A stretch of 43,287 bases of DNA from positions 1 through 43,287 of the forward strand of contig JANQPU010000312.1 in NCBI GenBank assembly GCA_028285315.1, in the 5' to 3' direction. The DNA is from Acaryochloris sp. IP29b_bin.176. Its GTDB lineage: Bacteria > Cyanobacteriota > Cyanobacteriia > Thermosynechococcales > Thermosynechococcaceae. Made by a program: the position numbers and the translations under genes. Every line of letters begins with the position of its first letter. Within the stretch, counting starts at the first letter, position 1. Shown piece by piece: positions 9,772 to 18,659 of the stretch. The notes under the pieces are model-generated. The model did not search any database. It saw only the letters and a program-made list of their open reading frames with translations, and was not told the DNA's origin.

Positions 9772-11640
9772 ATGGAAGGAAACTTAGAAATTACCCTGTT
9801 AATGGTGATCACTGTTGTGGCAGGGATTTCAGCCCAGGTTATTGCTGATTTTCTCAAAGTTCCCAGTATTGTTTTTTTACTGCTCTTTGGCATTGCCATG
9901 GGGCCTAGTGGTTTTGGGGTCCTACATCCTAGTCTGCTAGGAAATGGCCTAGAGGTGATGGTGTCCCTCTGTGTTGCTCTCATTCTCTTTGAAGGAGGAC
10001 TGAATTTACAGCTGAGAGAGGTAGAAGAAGTTTCTACCAGCTTGCGTAACCTAGTGACAGTGGGAGCCTTGGTAACCTTGTTTGGAGGAGGACTAGCAGC
10101 CCATTGGCTGAGTGAGTTTCCCTGGCAAATTGCCTTTCTCTATGCCTCCTTGGTGGTGGTAACCGGACCAACGGTAGTAGCTCCCTTGCTCAAGCAAGTG
10201 AATGCTGATCGTCAGGTTTCTACCCTCTTGGAGGGAGAAGGGGTTTTGATTGATCCAGTGGGGGCGATTTTAGCGGTTGTTGTTCTGAATATTGTGCTGC
10301 AAGGCAATGCAGATCCGTTTACCATTGTCAGTGGTTTGGTATTGCGTCTGGGAATTGGCGGCATCATCGGTATTGGCGGTGGCTGGTTGTTGGGCCTGTT
10401 CTTAAAACGGGCCCGATTCCTATCAGAGGATCTGAAAAATTTATCGGTTTTAGCAGGCTTGTGGGGATTGTTTGGTCTATCCCAAGCCTTGATCAGCGAA
10501 TCAGGCTTAATGACGGCGGTGGCGGCAGGCATCATGCTTAAGATTGCGGCATTGCCGGAGGAGCGATTACTGCTGCGATTTAAAAACCAACTCAGTATTC
10601 TCGCTATTTCGGTCCTGTTTATTCTGTTGTCTGCAGATCTGTCCATTGCCAGTATTTTTGCCTTGGGCTGGGGAGGACCCTTGACGGTCACGTCCCTAAT
10701 GCTGGTAGTTCGACCGTTGAATGTATTGGTTTCCACTTGGTCAAGCGATCTGAATTGGCGGCAAAAAGCATTTTTGTCATGGGTTGCGCCCAGGGGAATT
10801 GTGGCGGCGTCTGTAGCATCATTGTTTGCGATTTCACTCACTAAGCAAGGGATTAATGGTGGTGATGCCATCAAGGCCCTGGTTTTCTTGACGATTATTT
10901 TGACAGTCTGTGTACAAGGGCTTTCCGCCCGTTGGGTGGCAGGTTGGTTGCGAGTCAGATCTGATGCAGCCAGAGGAGCCATGATTGTGGGCTGCAATCC
11001 CTTTGGTAGGACAGTAGCACATCTGATCAAGAGTCGAGGTGAAGATGTGGTGATGATTGATGCCAATCCTGAATACTGTAAGCAGGCCAAGGCAGAAAAT
11101 CTTACGGTTTATCGAACCAGTGCACTGAATATGGATGCCCTGGACAATATTGGCCTAGCGTCAATCGGCACATTTTTAACGGCTACCAGCAATTCTGAAG
11201 TCAACTCCGTGTTAGCCCAGCGAGTCATGGAGGAATTCCGGCCTCCTCGGGTGTTGGCGGTATATCCCGATCAATCCCCCGGAACGGAAGTGGCTGAACC
11301 CGCTGAAAAACTGGCTAGCCACAAGGTCAAGCGGGCGTTTTCTTCCCAGCTCTCAGTGAAGGAATGGAGTCAGTACTTGAGCACGAATGAGGTCAAAATT
11401 ACCGATACGGTCTTAGATATGGATGAGCATAAGTTCAAGCGACAGCGCGATCATTTGCAAGCGCTGATCAATGCAGGAACTGTGATTCCACTGTTAGTTC
11501 AGCGTCAAGATCAGCTTCGTATCGCCAAGGCAGATGAGGAGTGGCAACCGTGCGATCGCATCACCTATGGGCTCCACATTCCCAAGCCCAAATTTGGTCC
11601 TTCAATGGTCCCAACAGCAGCTTTGCAAATTCCTTCCTAA
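9772..11640 (+). CDS. CPA-type Na+/H+ antiporter with C-terminal TrkA-N domain
   Basis: A 622-residue membrane antiporter. Residues about 1-390 hold about 12 hydrophobic helices with cation/proton antiporter features, including LFEGGLNL and the IDPVGAI motif near residue 163, whose Asp is the expected ion-binding residue. From about 402 a Rossmann-type TrkA-N domain starts with the nucleotide-binding motif GAMIVGCNPFGRTVA and an acidic strand end (VVMIDANPE). It exchanges cytoplasmic Na+ (or K+) for protons across the plasma or thylakoid membrane, probably gated by nucleotide or redox state through the TrkA-N part. No ion preference can be read from sequence. Confidence 0.88.
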   Translation: MEGNLEITLLMVITVVAGISAQVIADFLKVPSIVFLLLFGIAMGPSGFGVLHPSLLGNGLEVMVSLCVALILFEGGLNLQLREVEEVSTSLRNLVTVGALVTLFGGGLAAHWLSEFPWQIAFLYASLVVVTGPTVVAPLLKQVNADRQVSTLLEGEGVLIDPVGAILAVVVLNIVLQGNADPFTIVSGLVLRLGIGGIIGIGGGWLLGLFLKRARFLSEDLKNLSVLAGLWGLFGLSQALISESGLMTAVAAGIMLKIAALPEERLLLRFKNQLSILAISVLFILLSADLSIASIFALGWGGPLTVTSLMLVVRPLNVLVSTWSSDLNWRQKAFLSWVAPRGIVAASVASLFAISLTKQGINGGDAIKALVFLTIILTVCVQGLSARWVAGWLRVRSDAARGAMIVGCNPFGRTVAHLIKSRGEDVVMIDANPEYCKQAKAENLTVYRTSALNMDALDNIGLASIGTFLTATSNSEVNSVLAQRVMEEFRPPRVLAVYPDQSPGTEVAEPAEKLASHKVKRAFSSQLSVKEWSQYLSTNEVKITDTVLDMDEHKFKRQRDHLQALINAGTVIPLLVQRQDQLRIAKADEEWQPCDRITYGLHIPKPKFGPSMVPTAALQIPS

Positions 11641-11647
11641 TATAACC

Positions 11648-11736
11648 TGAGTTCAAGATAGGCTGAAACCCTTATCATTCCGTTGGCTTAAACTCACGTT
11701 CTTCCGTAGAAGCATATCGAAAATGGGTTGAACTCA
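11648..11736. repeat. Short inverted repeat after the antiporter gene
   Basis: TGAGTTCAA at 11648-11656 is perfectly complementary to TTGAACTCA at 11728-11736. The flanking AACC and GGGTT-like bases add partial pairing. It lies in the 185-base gap between two convergent genes and could form an RNA hairpin ending one or both transcripts. No T-run follows. Confidence 0.25.
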
Positions 11737-11825
11737 AATCAGGGTTAAGTATAGTCTGACTGAAATGGCATATTTCCGATCCATTGAAAATTTATGTTCA
11801 CATCAAACCTATTCGAATTCGAGTC

Positions 11826-12353
11826 TCATGATTTGTTCGCTAAGGCTACAATCGCTGCGTCAATTGTAGTGATCAAATAATGAGGGGTTATTTCTATACC
11901 CTCCACTACATCTAAGATATCGAAATCAAGTGAGCAATCATTTCGTAATTGATATGTAAGATATAGTCGATCAAAATACGGAATCAAAAATGCGGTGAAA
12001 TCATCAGTGGTTTCACCCCAGTCTCCGAAACGATGGCCTCTATAGACAATGTCCCATTCGTCATCAGTCAAGATATTCAAATGATTATGCACTAATGAAT
12101 TGTGGATTTCCGTAATATTGAGTGAACTAAATAGCTGTTCATATTTCAAGTAATCGATTTTACGTTTAAGCCATTCTGAGGTTGTGTTTAATTGGCCAAT
12201 AAAACTGGGAAGGTAGGCCAAATTATTGTCAGGAGTGAGGTTTGTCCCTCCCATAAAGATCGTGACTGCACGAATCTGCTGAGTAAAAGGTTGAGGTGCA
12301 ATTTGGAAACCAAAACGAGTACAGTCACCTACATCAATATTGGTATCTAGCAT
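11826..12353 (-). CDS. Unrecognised soluble protein, AT-richer than its neighbours
   Basis: A 175-residue soluble protein from the ATG at 12353; the frame opens further upstream only to a TTG at 12380. No membrane helix or signal peptide is visible. It is rich in Asp, Thr and aromatic residues (DDEWDIVYRGHRFGDWGETTDDF; DCSLDFDILDVVEGIEI) and I cannot place it in a family. Codon use looks AT-richer than flanking genes by eye. It is an isolated minus-strand gene between convergent and divergent core genes. The composition and isolation would suit a horizontally acquired orphan, for example an immunity-type protein, but nothing in the sequence proves that. Confidence 0.6.
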   Translation of the reverse strand: MLDTNIDVGDCTRFGFQIAPQPFTQQIRAVTIFMGGTNLTPDNNLAYLPSFIGQLNTTSEWLKRKIDYLKYEQLFSSLNITEIHNSLVHNHLNILTDDEWDIVYRGHRFGDWGETTDDFTAFLIPYFDRLYLTYQLRNDCSLDFDILDVVEGIEITPHYLITTIDAAIVALANKS

Positions 12354-12553
12354 TGATTTTCTTAGAAAGATAAGTGTCAAATATGAGTTGACGAGCCAGT
12401 ATACATGTCATCAATGTCAGTAGGATATTTGTCTCAGGTCCATGTTAAGAATGGCATGATTGAAACTTATACGGGTAAGGCATGATACCTTTAGTCTCTT
12501 AGTCTCGGTGATCTACAGGACTAGTCTTAAATCTAGAAACTACCAAAGGCTAT

Positions 12554-13669
12554 ATGGCGCAAACTTTAGTGATTAAAATTGGTACTTCCAGCTTAACTAA
12601 CCCAGAAACTGGGCATTTGGCTTTGGCTACCATTGCGTCTCTGGTGGAAGTTCTTAGTCAACTGCGGCAAGCGGGTCATCAAGTCATTCTCGTATCGTCG
12701 GGGGCCGTGGGGATTGGTTGTGCGCGCTTAGGATTAGCCGAACGTCCCAAAGCCATTGCTCTCAAGCAAGCAGTGGCAGCAGTTGGACAGGGGCGATTGA
12801 TGCGTATTTATGATGATTTTTTCACGAGTCTGCAACAACCGATTGCCCAGGTCTTGCTGACGCGTGGAGATTTAGCTGATCGCAGTCGGTATATCAATGC
12901 GTCCAACACTTTGCAAGAATTGCTCAAACTGGGCGTGATACCGATTGTGAATGAGAACGATACCGTTGCTGTAGACGAACTGCTCCGCTTTGGCGACAAC
13001 GATACGTTGTCAGCTCTTGTGGCAGGATTAGTTCAGGCCGATTGGCTTTTTATGCTGACCGATGTGGATCGGCTCTATTCTGCTGATCCACGTACCCAGC
13101 CCGACGCCCAGCCTATTATCACGGTAGAGCGGATGGAGGAACTGGTTACCCTGAACGTTAATGCTGGGGCACAAGGTTCTCAGTGGGGGACGGGTGGGAT
13201 GGCAACCAAAATTTCGGCGGCTGCGATCGCAACCAACGCGGGGGTCCGCACGGTCATTACCCAAGGTAAAACCCCTGAAAATATTTCTCATATTCTGGCT
13301 GGAGAAGCCATTGGGACTCAATTTCAACCTCACCCTCGGCCCCACAACGCTCGTAAGCACTGGATTGCCCATGCCCTCGTGCCAATAGGCAAACTGATCT
13401 TAGATGATGGTGCCGCCAAGGCGATCACGAAACTCGGCAAGTCCTTACTAGCTGCTGGTATCACCGCCGTTGAAGGAGATTTTCAAAGCCAAGAAGCCGT
13501 ATGCCTCTATGATGCTTCTGGCGCAGAAATTGCGAGAGGATTAGTCAACTATAGTAGTGATGAACTACAGCGCATTCAGGGCCGACAATCAGAGGATATT
13601 CCCCAAGTCCTAGGGTATGCCGGAGCAGAAACCGTCGTTCATCGCGATAACCTGGTTATTACAGGATAA
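12554..13669 (+). CDS. proB: Glutamate 5-kinase with PUA domain
   Basis: Catalyses ATP-dependent phosphorylation of L-glutamate, the first step of proline synthesis, in the cytoplasm. Residues about 1-250 form the amino-acid-kinase fold: VIKIGTSSL at the N-terminus, [37 protein letters not shown] and [10 protein letters not shown]. Residues about 275-371 form the PUA domain, which in E. coli ProB modulates proline feedback and Mg dependence. At 371 residues it is of E. coli length (367). It is preceded by AAAGGC near the ATG. The partner proA is not adjacent. Confidence 0.95.
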   Translation: MAQTLVIKIGTSSLTNPETGHLALATIASLVEVLSQLRQAGHQVILVSSGAVGIGCARLGLAERPKAIALKQAVAAVGQGRLMRIYDDFFTSLQQPIAQVLLTRGDLADRSRYINASNTLQELLKLGVIPIVNENDTVAVDELLRFGDNDTLSALVAGLVQADWLFMLTDVDRLYSADPRTQPDAQPIITVERMEELVTLNVNAGAQGSQWGTGGMATKISAAAIATNAGVRTVITQGKTPENISHILAGEAIGTQFQPHPRPHNARKHWIAHALVPIGKLILDDGAAKAITKLGKSLLAAGITAVEGDFQSQEAVCLYDASGAEIARGLVNYSSDELQRIQGRQSEDIPQVLGYAGAETVVHRDNLVITG

Positions 13670-13739
13670 TTAATCCCATTTTTATGTATTTACCGTTAAC
13701 ACTCGCTTCAATACCCGATAAACAGGCCAGGTACGTCCT

Positions 13740-14651
13740 GTGAACATTGAACTTCGGACTGTTTTCTTTAGTCGACGCCCACGAAGATTGAGAGCGGGCT
13801 GGCGAATTCTGACACAAAACGCCCTGGAGCTGATTTTATACATCTTTCTCCACTTTATTTTTTTTCGGAATGTCGTCGACACTAGTCAGCAAGCGTTTAT
13901 CTTTGATCGGTTACTCTTCTTAGCTGCAACTACTCTATCTATTTTCTTAGCCCGTCGTTACCTCGATCGACGCTCTTTCGATTCCATCGGACTGGAAGTG
14001 AATGCCTGGATGTTGTGGGACTTAATGTTTGGCTTTTTGCTAGCTGGTTTACTGATGGCAGGCATTTATATCTTCGAATACCAAGCTGGGTGGCTGACGT
14101 TCATTGGGTATCGTTGGCAGCGAGACTCTGTGGAAAATATCTTCTCAGAATCATTGGCAGGTTTTTTAGTGCTGGGGCTATGTCCCTCTTGGCAAGAAGA
14201 GCTCACTTATCGCGGCTATTGGCTCCAAAACTTGAAGGAAGGGCTCAACCTTGCCTTGGCTATTGTGTTAACCTCAATCTTCTTCGCAGTTCGCCACATG
14301 AGTAATCCTCACGCTAGTGCTCTCTCTACAATCATCATTTTTCTAGCAGGGCTCTGGCTGGTCTATGCCTGGTTTATGACCCAGCAATTATGGTTGCCCC
14401 TAGGTATACATGCAGGTTGGAACTTCTTTGAAGGCATCGTTTTTGGTTTTCCCGTCAGTGGGTTTACCAGTTTTCATTGGATTGAGCACACAGTAACGGG
14501 ACCTGCCTGGATAACAGGGGGTGCCTTTGGCCCTGAAGCAGGTGTCGTGAGTATTGCTGCCATTGGTATTGGAGCTCTGTTGGTGTTTGGCTGGAGTCGA
14601 TGGCGTCTTTACTACACCAAACGTCTGCAGATTCAAAGCTCTAAAACCTAA
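13740..14651 (+). CDS. CPBP-family intramembrane metalloprotease (CAAX protease / Abi type)
   Basis: A 303-residue membrane protein with about seven or eight hydrophobic helices. It carries the three CPBP signatures: EELTYRGYW (the Glu-Glu and Arg), FFAVRHMSN (His) and IHAGWNFFEG (His and Asn), which together build a glutamate/histidine zinc-type active site inside the membrane. Relatives process prenylated or other membrane peptides, and some act in bacteriocin self-immunity or in plastid and thylakoid biology. The start is a GTG at 13740. It follows proB by 70 bases and ends convergently, overlapping the VOC gene by 4 bases. No substrate can be proposed. Confidence 0.85.
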   Translation: MNIELRTVFFSRRPRRLRAGWRILTQNALELILYIFLHFIFFRNVVDTSQQAFIFDRLLFLAATTLSIFLARRYLDRRSFDSIGLEVNAWMLWDLMFGFLLAGLLMAGIYIFEYQAGWLTFIGYRWQRDSVENIFSESLAGFLVLGLCPSWQEELTYRGYWLQNLKEGLNLALAIVLTSIFFAVRHMSNPHASALSTIIIFLAGLWLVYAWFMTQQLWLPLGIHAGWNFFEGIVFGFPVSGFTSFHWIEHTVTGPAWITGGAFGPEAGVVSIAAIGIGALLVFGWSRWRLYYTKRLQIQSSKT

Positions 14652-15100
14652 GGCATATCACCAATTTGTTTGAACTCATGTCCCCCAAAAATTACCTCTG
14701 GATTACGGTAATGTTTGAATTCCAACAGGTTGTGGAACGGATCTTCCAGGAAAAAGGTGTGATGTTCCAGGGGAAGATCAGGGAAACGCAATCTGGGAGG
14801 TTGATAGAGCCGTAGTTGATGGTGCTTAGCCCGGTCCACCAGGTCTTGCCATGTATTGTGTTGAGAAAAAACAAGGCCAAAATGCCTGGGATAGATGCCT
14901 TTTTGGGGGGCTATCGGCCCACGGGTCACATGAGCTACCAACTGATGGCCATAGAGACTCATAATTAAGGACTGTGGACTTTCACGACCCAGCTCACATC
15001 CTAGTCCCTGGTGGTAAAAGGTTTTTGTCTCCGGGATATTCGTGACAGGAAAAGCGAGGTGGAATAGGATGAAGTCAGTGGTGGGCGATTGTATGTCCAT
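14648..15100 (-). CDS. VOC-superfamily (glyoxalase/dioxygenase-like) protein
   Basis: A 150-residue single vicinal-oxygen-chelate module. FHLAFPVTNIPETKTFYHQGLG is the typical first beta-alpha-beta unit with a metal-ligand His (residue 14), and PRHFGLVF and HHTFFLEDPFHNLLEFKHY supply the other His and Glu ligands. It is very probably a metal-dependent lyase, isomerase or dioxygenase, or a binding protein of that fold; substrate unknown. It is convergent with the CPBP protease gene (overlap 14648-14651) and divergent from the DUF92 gene, 20 bases away, so their promoters must overlap the neighbouring 5' ends. Confidence 0.85.
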   Translation of the reverse strand: MDIQSPTTDFILFHLAFPVTNIPETKTFYHQGLGCELGRESPQSLIMSLYGHQLVAHVTRGPIAPQKGIYPRHFGLVFSQHNTWQDLVDRAKHHQLRLYQPPRLRFPDLPLEHHTFFLEDPFHNLLEFKHYRNPEVIFGGHEFKQIGDMP

Positions 15101-15120
15101 AGGTTAAATTTTTCCCAAGA

Positions 15121-15891
15121 ATGACTTTTATGGATGCCAATGGGGGGATGAATCCCTGGCTAATTGCGGTGTTGCTCAATGCAGGATTGGGGTTAGTAGG
15201 TTGGAAACTCGTATCCAAACTCTTAACACCCGCTGGTTTAATCCATGCCTGGATTTTAGGGGTAATTGTCTGGGGTGTGTTGGGTTGGTCAGGATATAGT
15301 GTCGTTCTATTTTACTTTTTGGCTGGATCAGCGGTAACAAAAGTCGGTATGGCTGAAAAAGAAGCAGCGGGCATTGCTGAAAAACGCTCTGGAGCCAGGG
15401 GACCTGAGAATGTTTGGGGATCTGCTGCCAGCTCTATGCTTTGTGCCCTAGCAACTTTAGCTGTCCCCATCCAATACCGGCCTTTACTCTGTCTAGGATA
15501 TGTCAGTGGCTTTAGTACCAAGCTGTCAGACACCACAGCCAGTGAAATTGGCAAAGCTTATGGTAATCGTACGTTTCTGATTACCACACTGCGGCCAGTC
15601 CCTCGGGGCACTGAAGGGGCTGTTAGTTTAGAAGGAACCCTCGCAGGACTGTTCGCTTCAGTGGTGATTGCCCTGTTAGCCTGGGCAGTTGGTTTAATTT
15701 CTCCAGTGGGGGTGGTATGGTGTGTGATTGCAGCTTTCATTGCCACCAACCTGGAAAGTGTGATCGGGGCTACGGTCCAGTCTCAGCTTAATTGGCTCAC
15801 AAATGAAGTCGTTAATGGGATCAATACTCTAATCGGGGCCATTGCTGCGATGGGGCTGGCAATCACCTGGACAGGATTGATCGGGGGTTAA
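15121..15891 (+). CDS. DUF92/TIGR00297 membrane protein, VTE6-like (phytyl-phosphate kinase candidate)
   Basis: A 256-residue integral membrane protein with six or seven helices. It shows the DUF92 signature: GSAVTKVG, KRSGARGPENVWGSA, SDTTASEIGKAYG and TLRPVPRGTEGAVSLEGTLAG. Plant VTE6, which belongs to this family, phosphorylates phytyl-phosphate to phytyl-diphosphate for tocopherol and phylloquinone synthesis, salvaging phytol from chlorophyll; a Synechocystis homologue is known. A role in phytol salvage is therefore likely here, by family knowledge rather than direct evidence. The start could also be the ATG at 15130 or 15148. It is divergent from the VOC gene. Confidence 0.82.
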   Translation: MTFMDANGGMNPWLIAVLLNAGLGLVGWKLVSKLLTPAGLIHAWILGVIVWGVLGWSGYSVVLFYFLAGSAVTKVGMAEKEAAGIAEKRSGARGPENVWGSAASSMLCALATLAVPIQYRPLLCLGYVSGFSTKLSDTTASEIGKAYGNRTFLITTLRPVPRGTEGAVSLEGTLAGLFASVVIALLAWAVGLISPVGVVWCVIAAFIATNLESVIGATVQSQLNWLTNEVVNGINTLIGAIAAMGLAITWTGLIGG

Positions 15892-15951
15892 CGCTCTTGC
15901 CTCATGTGTCCCACCTTGGGCAGATGATTGGAGGCAAAGGAATGCGATACG

Positions 15952-16515
15952 ATGATGCATCAATATACGGAGGCCAAAAATAAGATGGCTTCGAAAGCTG
16001 GGATGGTACCGATGGTGCTGGCTGCGGTGATTGGGGGATCGGCTGCACTATTGTTGACGCAACTTTACTTCAGTATTTGGATTGAGCCTTCGGTCACGGT
16101 GGAGAAAGCACCACCAGTTTTAGAAGTACAGCCGACTGTGCCGGTTGCAACCCCAACTCCAACCCCTCCCCAATCCATAGATCCACGCACAGATATTCTG
16201 CGCATCAGTAATCAAACCCAATATCCCATTCGAGTGGTTCTCCGCAGTCACCTCAATCCTAACCATCCCAGTCCAATCAATACCCCTCACTTCAAAGAAC
16301 CCGTTCATTGGGACTTTGCTCCCCAAGAAGGCAGTATTGGTGGGCTCAAAGTTTCTCTACCCTCTGGTGGGCTGCAACTTTACAAAGGCGATGTTCTCAT
16401 GGCTTTTGCGTTAGATGGTTCGCAAAAATACTGGGGGCCTTATGTTGTGGGAGATACTCGCCAGCCCATCCGCAAAGACACTGGCTCCGAATGGCATTTA
16501 ACCATTTCACCCTAA
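15952..16515 (+). CDS. Membrane-anchored protein of unknown function
   Basis: A 187-residue protein with one N-terminal membrane helix (about residues 18-38), a Pro/Thr-rich linker (TPTPTPPQ near 65-72) and a C-terminal beta-rich domain that is probably periplasmic or lumenal (ILRISNQTQYPIRVVLRS, then HWDFAPQEGS and YWGPYVVGDT). The frame opens at a TTG at 15928, but the AAAGGA site at 15936-15941 lies after that TTG and correctly precedes the ATG at 15952. It is 60 bases after the DUF92 gene. Its end overlaps the convergent rdgB by 9 bases. I do not recognise a family. Confidence 0.7.
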   Translation: MMHQYTEAKNKMASKAGMVPMVLAAVIGGSAALLLTQLYFSIWIEPSVTVEKAPPVLEVQPTVPVATPTPTPPQSIDPRTDILRISNQTQYPIRVVLRSHLNPNHPSPINTPHFKEPVHWDFAPQEGSIGGLKVSLPSGGLQLYKGDVLMAFALDGSQKYWGPYVVGDTRQPIRKDTGSEWHLTISP

Positions 16516-17091
16516 TTCTGCTTGCAGCGCTAACAGCTGGGGCAACAGGACCTTAAATGCCTCACCACGATGACTGATCTCGCGCTTGGCTGCTGCCGAC
16601 AGCTCTGCGAAGGTCTGTTTTGCGGAGGGAACGTAGAAAATGGGGTCATAGCCAAACCCACCGTCTCCTTGGGGATCTTGCAGAATCTCCCCTGTACATA
16701 TTCCTTGGGCTTGACAGGCAAGACTGCCATCGGGGCGCGCTAAGGCAATCACGCAAACGAACTGAGCACTGCGATCCACCACTCCTTGGAGCGCCATCAG
16801 TAAACGTTGAATCCGATCCGCATCTGTTTTACCGTATCGAGCGGAGTAAATGCCTGGAGCCCCCTCTAAGGCCACGACTTCCAACCCTGAATCATCAGCA
16901 ATGGCCCATTGCCCCAGATGCTGAGCCACCTGTGTTGACTTGAGGACCGCATTCTCACTAAAGGTGGTGCCTGTTTCTTCAATCTCAAGGTCAGGGGGCA
17001 TCAACTGCAATTCCCACGGTAGATCTGCTAGGTGCTGCTGCATTTCTTGCAATTTACCGGGATTTTGGGTGGCAACGATCAGAGGAGTCAT
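16507..17091 (-). CDS. rdgB: Non-canonical purine NTP pyrophosphatase (RdgB/HAM1)
   Basis: Hydrolyses ITP, dITP and XTP to monophosphates, keeping deaminated purines out of DNA and RNA. The family signature is complete: VATQNPGKLQEM at the N-terminus (T/SxNxxK), TFSENAVLKS, AIADDSGLEV with the metal-binding Asp pair, GAPGIYSARYG, GGFGYDPIF and KREISHRGEA. I start at the ATG at 17091 (MTPLIVATQN), as in the family; the frame extends 4 codons upstream. This gives 194 residues against 197 in E. coli. It is convergent with, and overlaps by 9 bases, the preceding plus-strand gene and is divergent from rnhA. Confidence 0.94.
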   Translation of the reverse strand: MTPLIVATQNPGKLQEMQQHLADLPWELQLMPPDLEIEETGTTFSENAVLKSTQVAQHLGQWAIADDSGLEVVALEGAPGIYSARYGKTDADRIQRLLMALQGVVDRSAQFVCVIALARPDGSLACQAQGICTGEILQDPQGDGGFGYDPIFYVPSAKQTFAELSAAAKREISHRGEAFKVLLPQLLALQAELG

Positions 17092-17184
17092 GCCTTCATT
17101 CACTCACCAATTGAACAAGCAATGTTGGAGTTGCTAAAAATCAGCATAGGATAAGAGCGGTTCTTCCTGCGATGATAATTGGCT

Positions 17185-17961
17185 ATGCCTGCTTTTTCCG
17201 ATATTGAAAGTATTTATACCGATGGCGCTTGTTCGGGGAATCCTGGTCCAGGTGGATGGGGCAGCGTTATTTATTTTACAGATGGATCCTGCCATGAAAT
17301 CGGAGGATTTGTGCCTCAAACCACCAATAATCGGATGGAGTTACAGGCTGCGATCGCAATCTTAGAATGGTTGCAAGACAAACCTTTACCCCAGTCCATT
17401 CCCCTCTATACTGACAGCGAGTATGTTAGAAACGGCATTACTAAGTGGTTGGCAGGTTGGAAACGGAAAGGGTGGAAAACGGCCAAAGGCAAACCTGTTC
17501 TAAACCAAGATTTGTGGCAACAGCTCGATCGACTGAATGCCCCTACTATAGACTGGCGCTATATCCGCGCCCATGCAGGCCATCAAGGTAATGAACGCTG
17601 TGATCAAATCGCTCGTGCTTTCTCCCAACATCAAACGCCTGATCTTCACCAAATCAATCCTGTGACTGCCATGTCTGAAGCTTCTGAATCTCATCAACAT
17701 CCGCCAGACCACACAGGCCCTCATCCGGGTGAATCGAGAATCTCTCATCTTCAAGATTTAGTCGAAACCTTAGAAATTGCAGATCATATTGCCAAAGAAG
17801 GCTATCTAATTAGCAGTTCTGAGCTAGCGGACCTCATGGCAGTTCATGCAAACGCAGTCACTAGCCGAGGCGATGAATGGGTTTGGCGCAATTGGCTGAT
17901 CTCTCGGGTGAGACGGGAAGGAAATCAGATCCTCTGGCAATTGGAGCGCCTCAACTCTTGA
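17185..17961 (+). CDS. rnhA: Ribonuclease HI with a C-terminal extra domain
   Basis: Cleaves the RNA strand of RNA-DNA hybrids. The catalytic set is present: Asp13 ([11 protein letters not shown]), Glu52 (NNRMELQ), Asp77 (YTDSEYV), His130 and Asp140 ([16 protein letters not shown]). E. coli RNase HI is 155 residues; this protein is 258. After a His/Pro-rich linker (about 150-188), residues about 190-258 form a helical domain ([60 protein letters not shown]) that resembles a winged-helix-like nucleic-acid-binding module, possibly for substrate binding. A TTG 2 codons upstream is a possible start. It is convergent with curT. Confidence 0.93.
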   Translation: MPAFSDIESIYTDGACSGNPGPGGWGSVIYFTDGSCHEIGGFVPQTTNNRMELQAAIAILEWLQDKPLPQSIPLYTDSEYVRNGITKWLAGWKRKGWKTAKGKPVLNQDLWQQLDRLNAPTIDWRYIRAHAGHQGNERCDQIARAFSQHQTPDLHQINPVTAMSEASESHQHPPDHTGPHPGESRISHLQDLVETLEIADHIAKEGYLISSSELADLMAVHANAVTSRGDEWVWRNWLISRVRREGNQILWQLERLNS

Positions 17962-17973
17962 AACATAGGCCCA

Positions 17974-18006
17974 AAAAACAAGTGAGGCAGCAATCGTTGC
18001 CTCACT
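17974..18006 (-). terminator. Rho-independent terminator of curT
   Basis: AGTGAGGCA at 17981-17989 pairs perfectly with TGCCTCACT at 17998-18006, a 9-bp stem with an 8-base loop. Read on the minus strand, the stem is followed by a T-rich run (TTGTTTTTTGG), which makes it a terminator for curT transcripts; the rnhA transcript from the other side meets the hairpin without a T-run. Confidence 0.75.
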
Positions 18007-18031
18007 GAATTCATTAATTTGGGTATGTATG

Positions 18032-18451
18032 TTAGTCAGACTCACCTGTAATTTTGGACTTAAGCTGACGATAGTCCGTCACCAATTTTTGACGGCTTTC
18101 GGCATACCGTAAGTAATGCCAAGCAAACCAAGCAGAGTACCCTAAACCAATCAGCTCCAGCAGAGGTGCAACCAAGGGAATTGCGTTGAGGACGTCTAAA
18201 ACCCCATCAGCCACAGCCACGGAAACCAAGGCAGCTAGAATAATTGCGCCTGTGGTGAGTGGTTTTTTATAGATTTCAAAGGTTTCCCCCACCTGTTTGG
18301 GAAAAACATCCACAAAATCCCTTAGCTTTTCGCCAATCTCTTTAACATCAATCGTAGTGGAATCGTCCGAAGAAAGACGAGACAAGCTTCCAGAGGTTTC
18401 AGTATTTACATCCAAATCGGCAGTCGTCTTTGTTTCTTGGTCAGCATCCAT
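18032..18451 (-). CDS. curT: CAAD-domain thylakoid membrane-curvature protein (CurT-like)
   Basis: A 139-residue protein with an acidic Ser/Thr-rich N-terminus (about 1-40), an amphipathic helix (EIGEKLRDFVDVFPKQVGE), two membrane helices (about residues 66-87 and 92-113) and a charged C-terminal helix (YAESRQKLVTDYRQLKSKI). This is the CAAD/CURT1 layout. Synechocystis CurT (Slr0483) shapes thylakoid edges and biogenesis centres; the same domain is appended to some cyanobacterial aminoacyl-tRNA synthetases. The length and absence of a synthetase here fit CurT. The clear terminator at 17974-18006 lies downstream, and 200 bases of non-coding DNA separate it from the HD gene. Confidence 0.85.
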   Translation of the reverse strand: MDADQETKTTADLDVNTETSGSLSRLSSDDSTTIDVKEIGEKLRDFVDVFPKQVGETFEIYKKPLTTGAIILAALVSVAVADGVLDVLNAIPLVAPLLELIGLGYSAWFAWHYLRYAESRQKLVTDYRQLKSKITGESD

Positions 18452-18659
18452 GGTGTTTTTATGGGAATAACAACTTCAAAATAATGTATCGAGCAGAGAT
18501 AAAACTATATCTCAAGATCATCTGCTTAATCAGGGTTAAGCCTAACATGACCCTCAGTATTACAAAACGGTTGCTTACAGCATACCCATTTTTCTCAGGC
18601 TACCTACGTCCTCAAGATGGATTTAACCATCCCCCTCTGCTGGCTTTTGCATCCTCAAC

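Noticed and set aside
10212-11090. Long antisense frame (292 codons) opposite the antiporter gene
   Set aside because: It mirrors a well-supported gene; Asn/Thr/Arg-rich composition is typical of an antisense shadow.
13740-14651. Phage-abortive-infection gene because of the Abi/CPBP family name
   Set aside because: CPBP proteins are common housekeeping membrane proteases in cyanobacteria; no defence neighbours are present.
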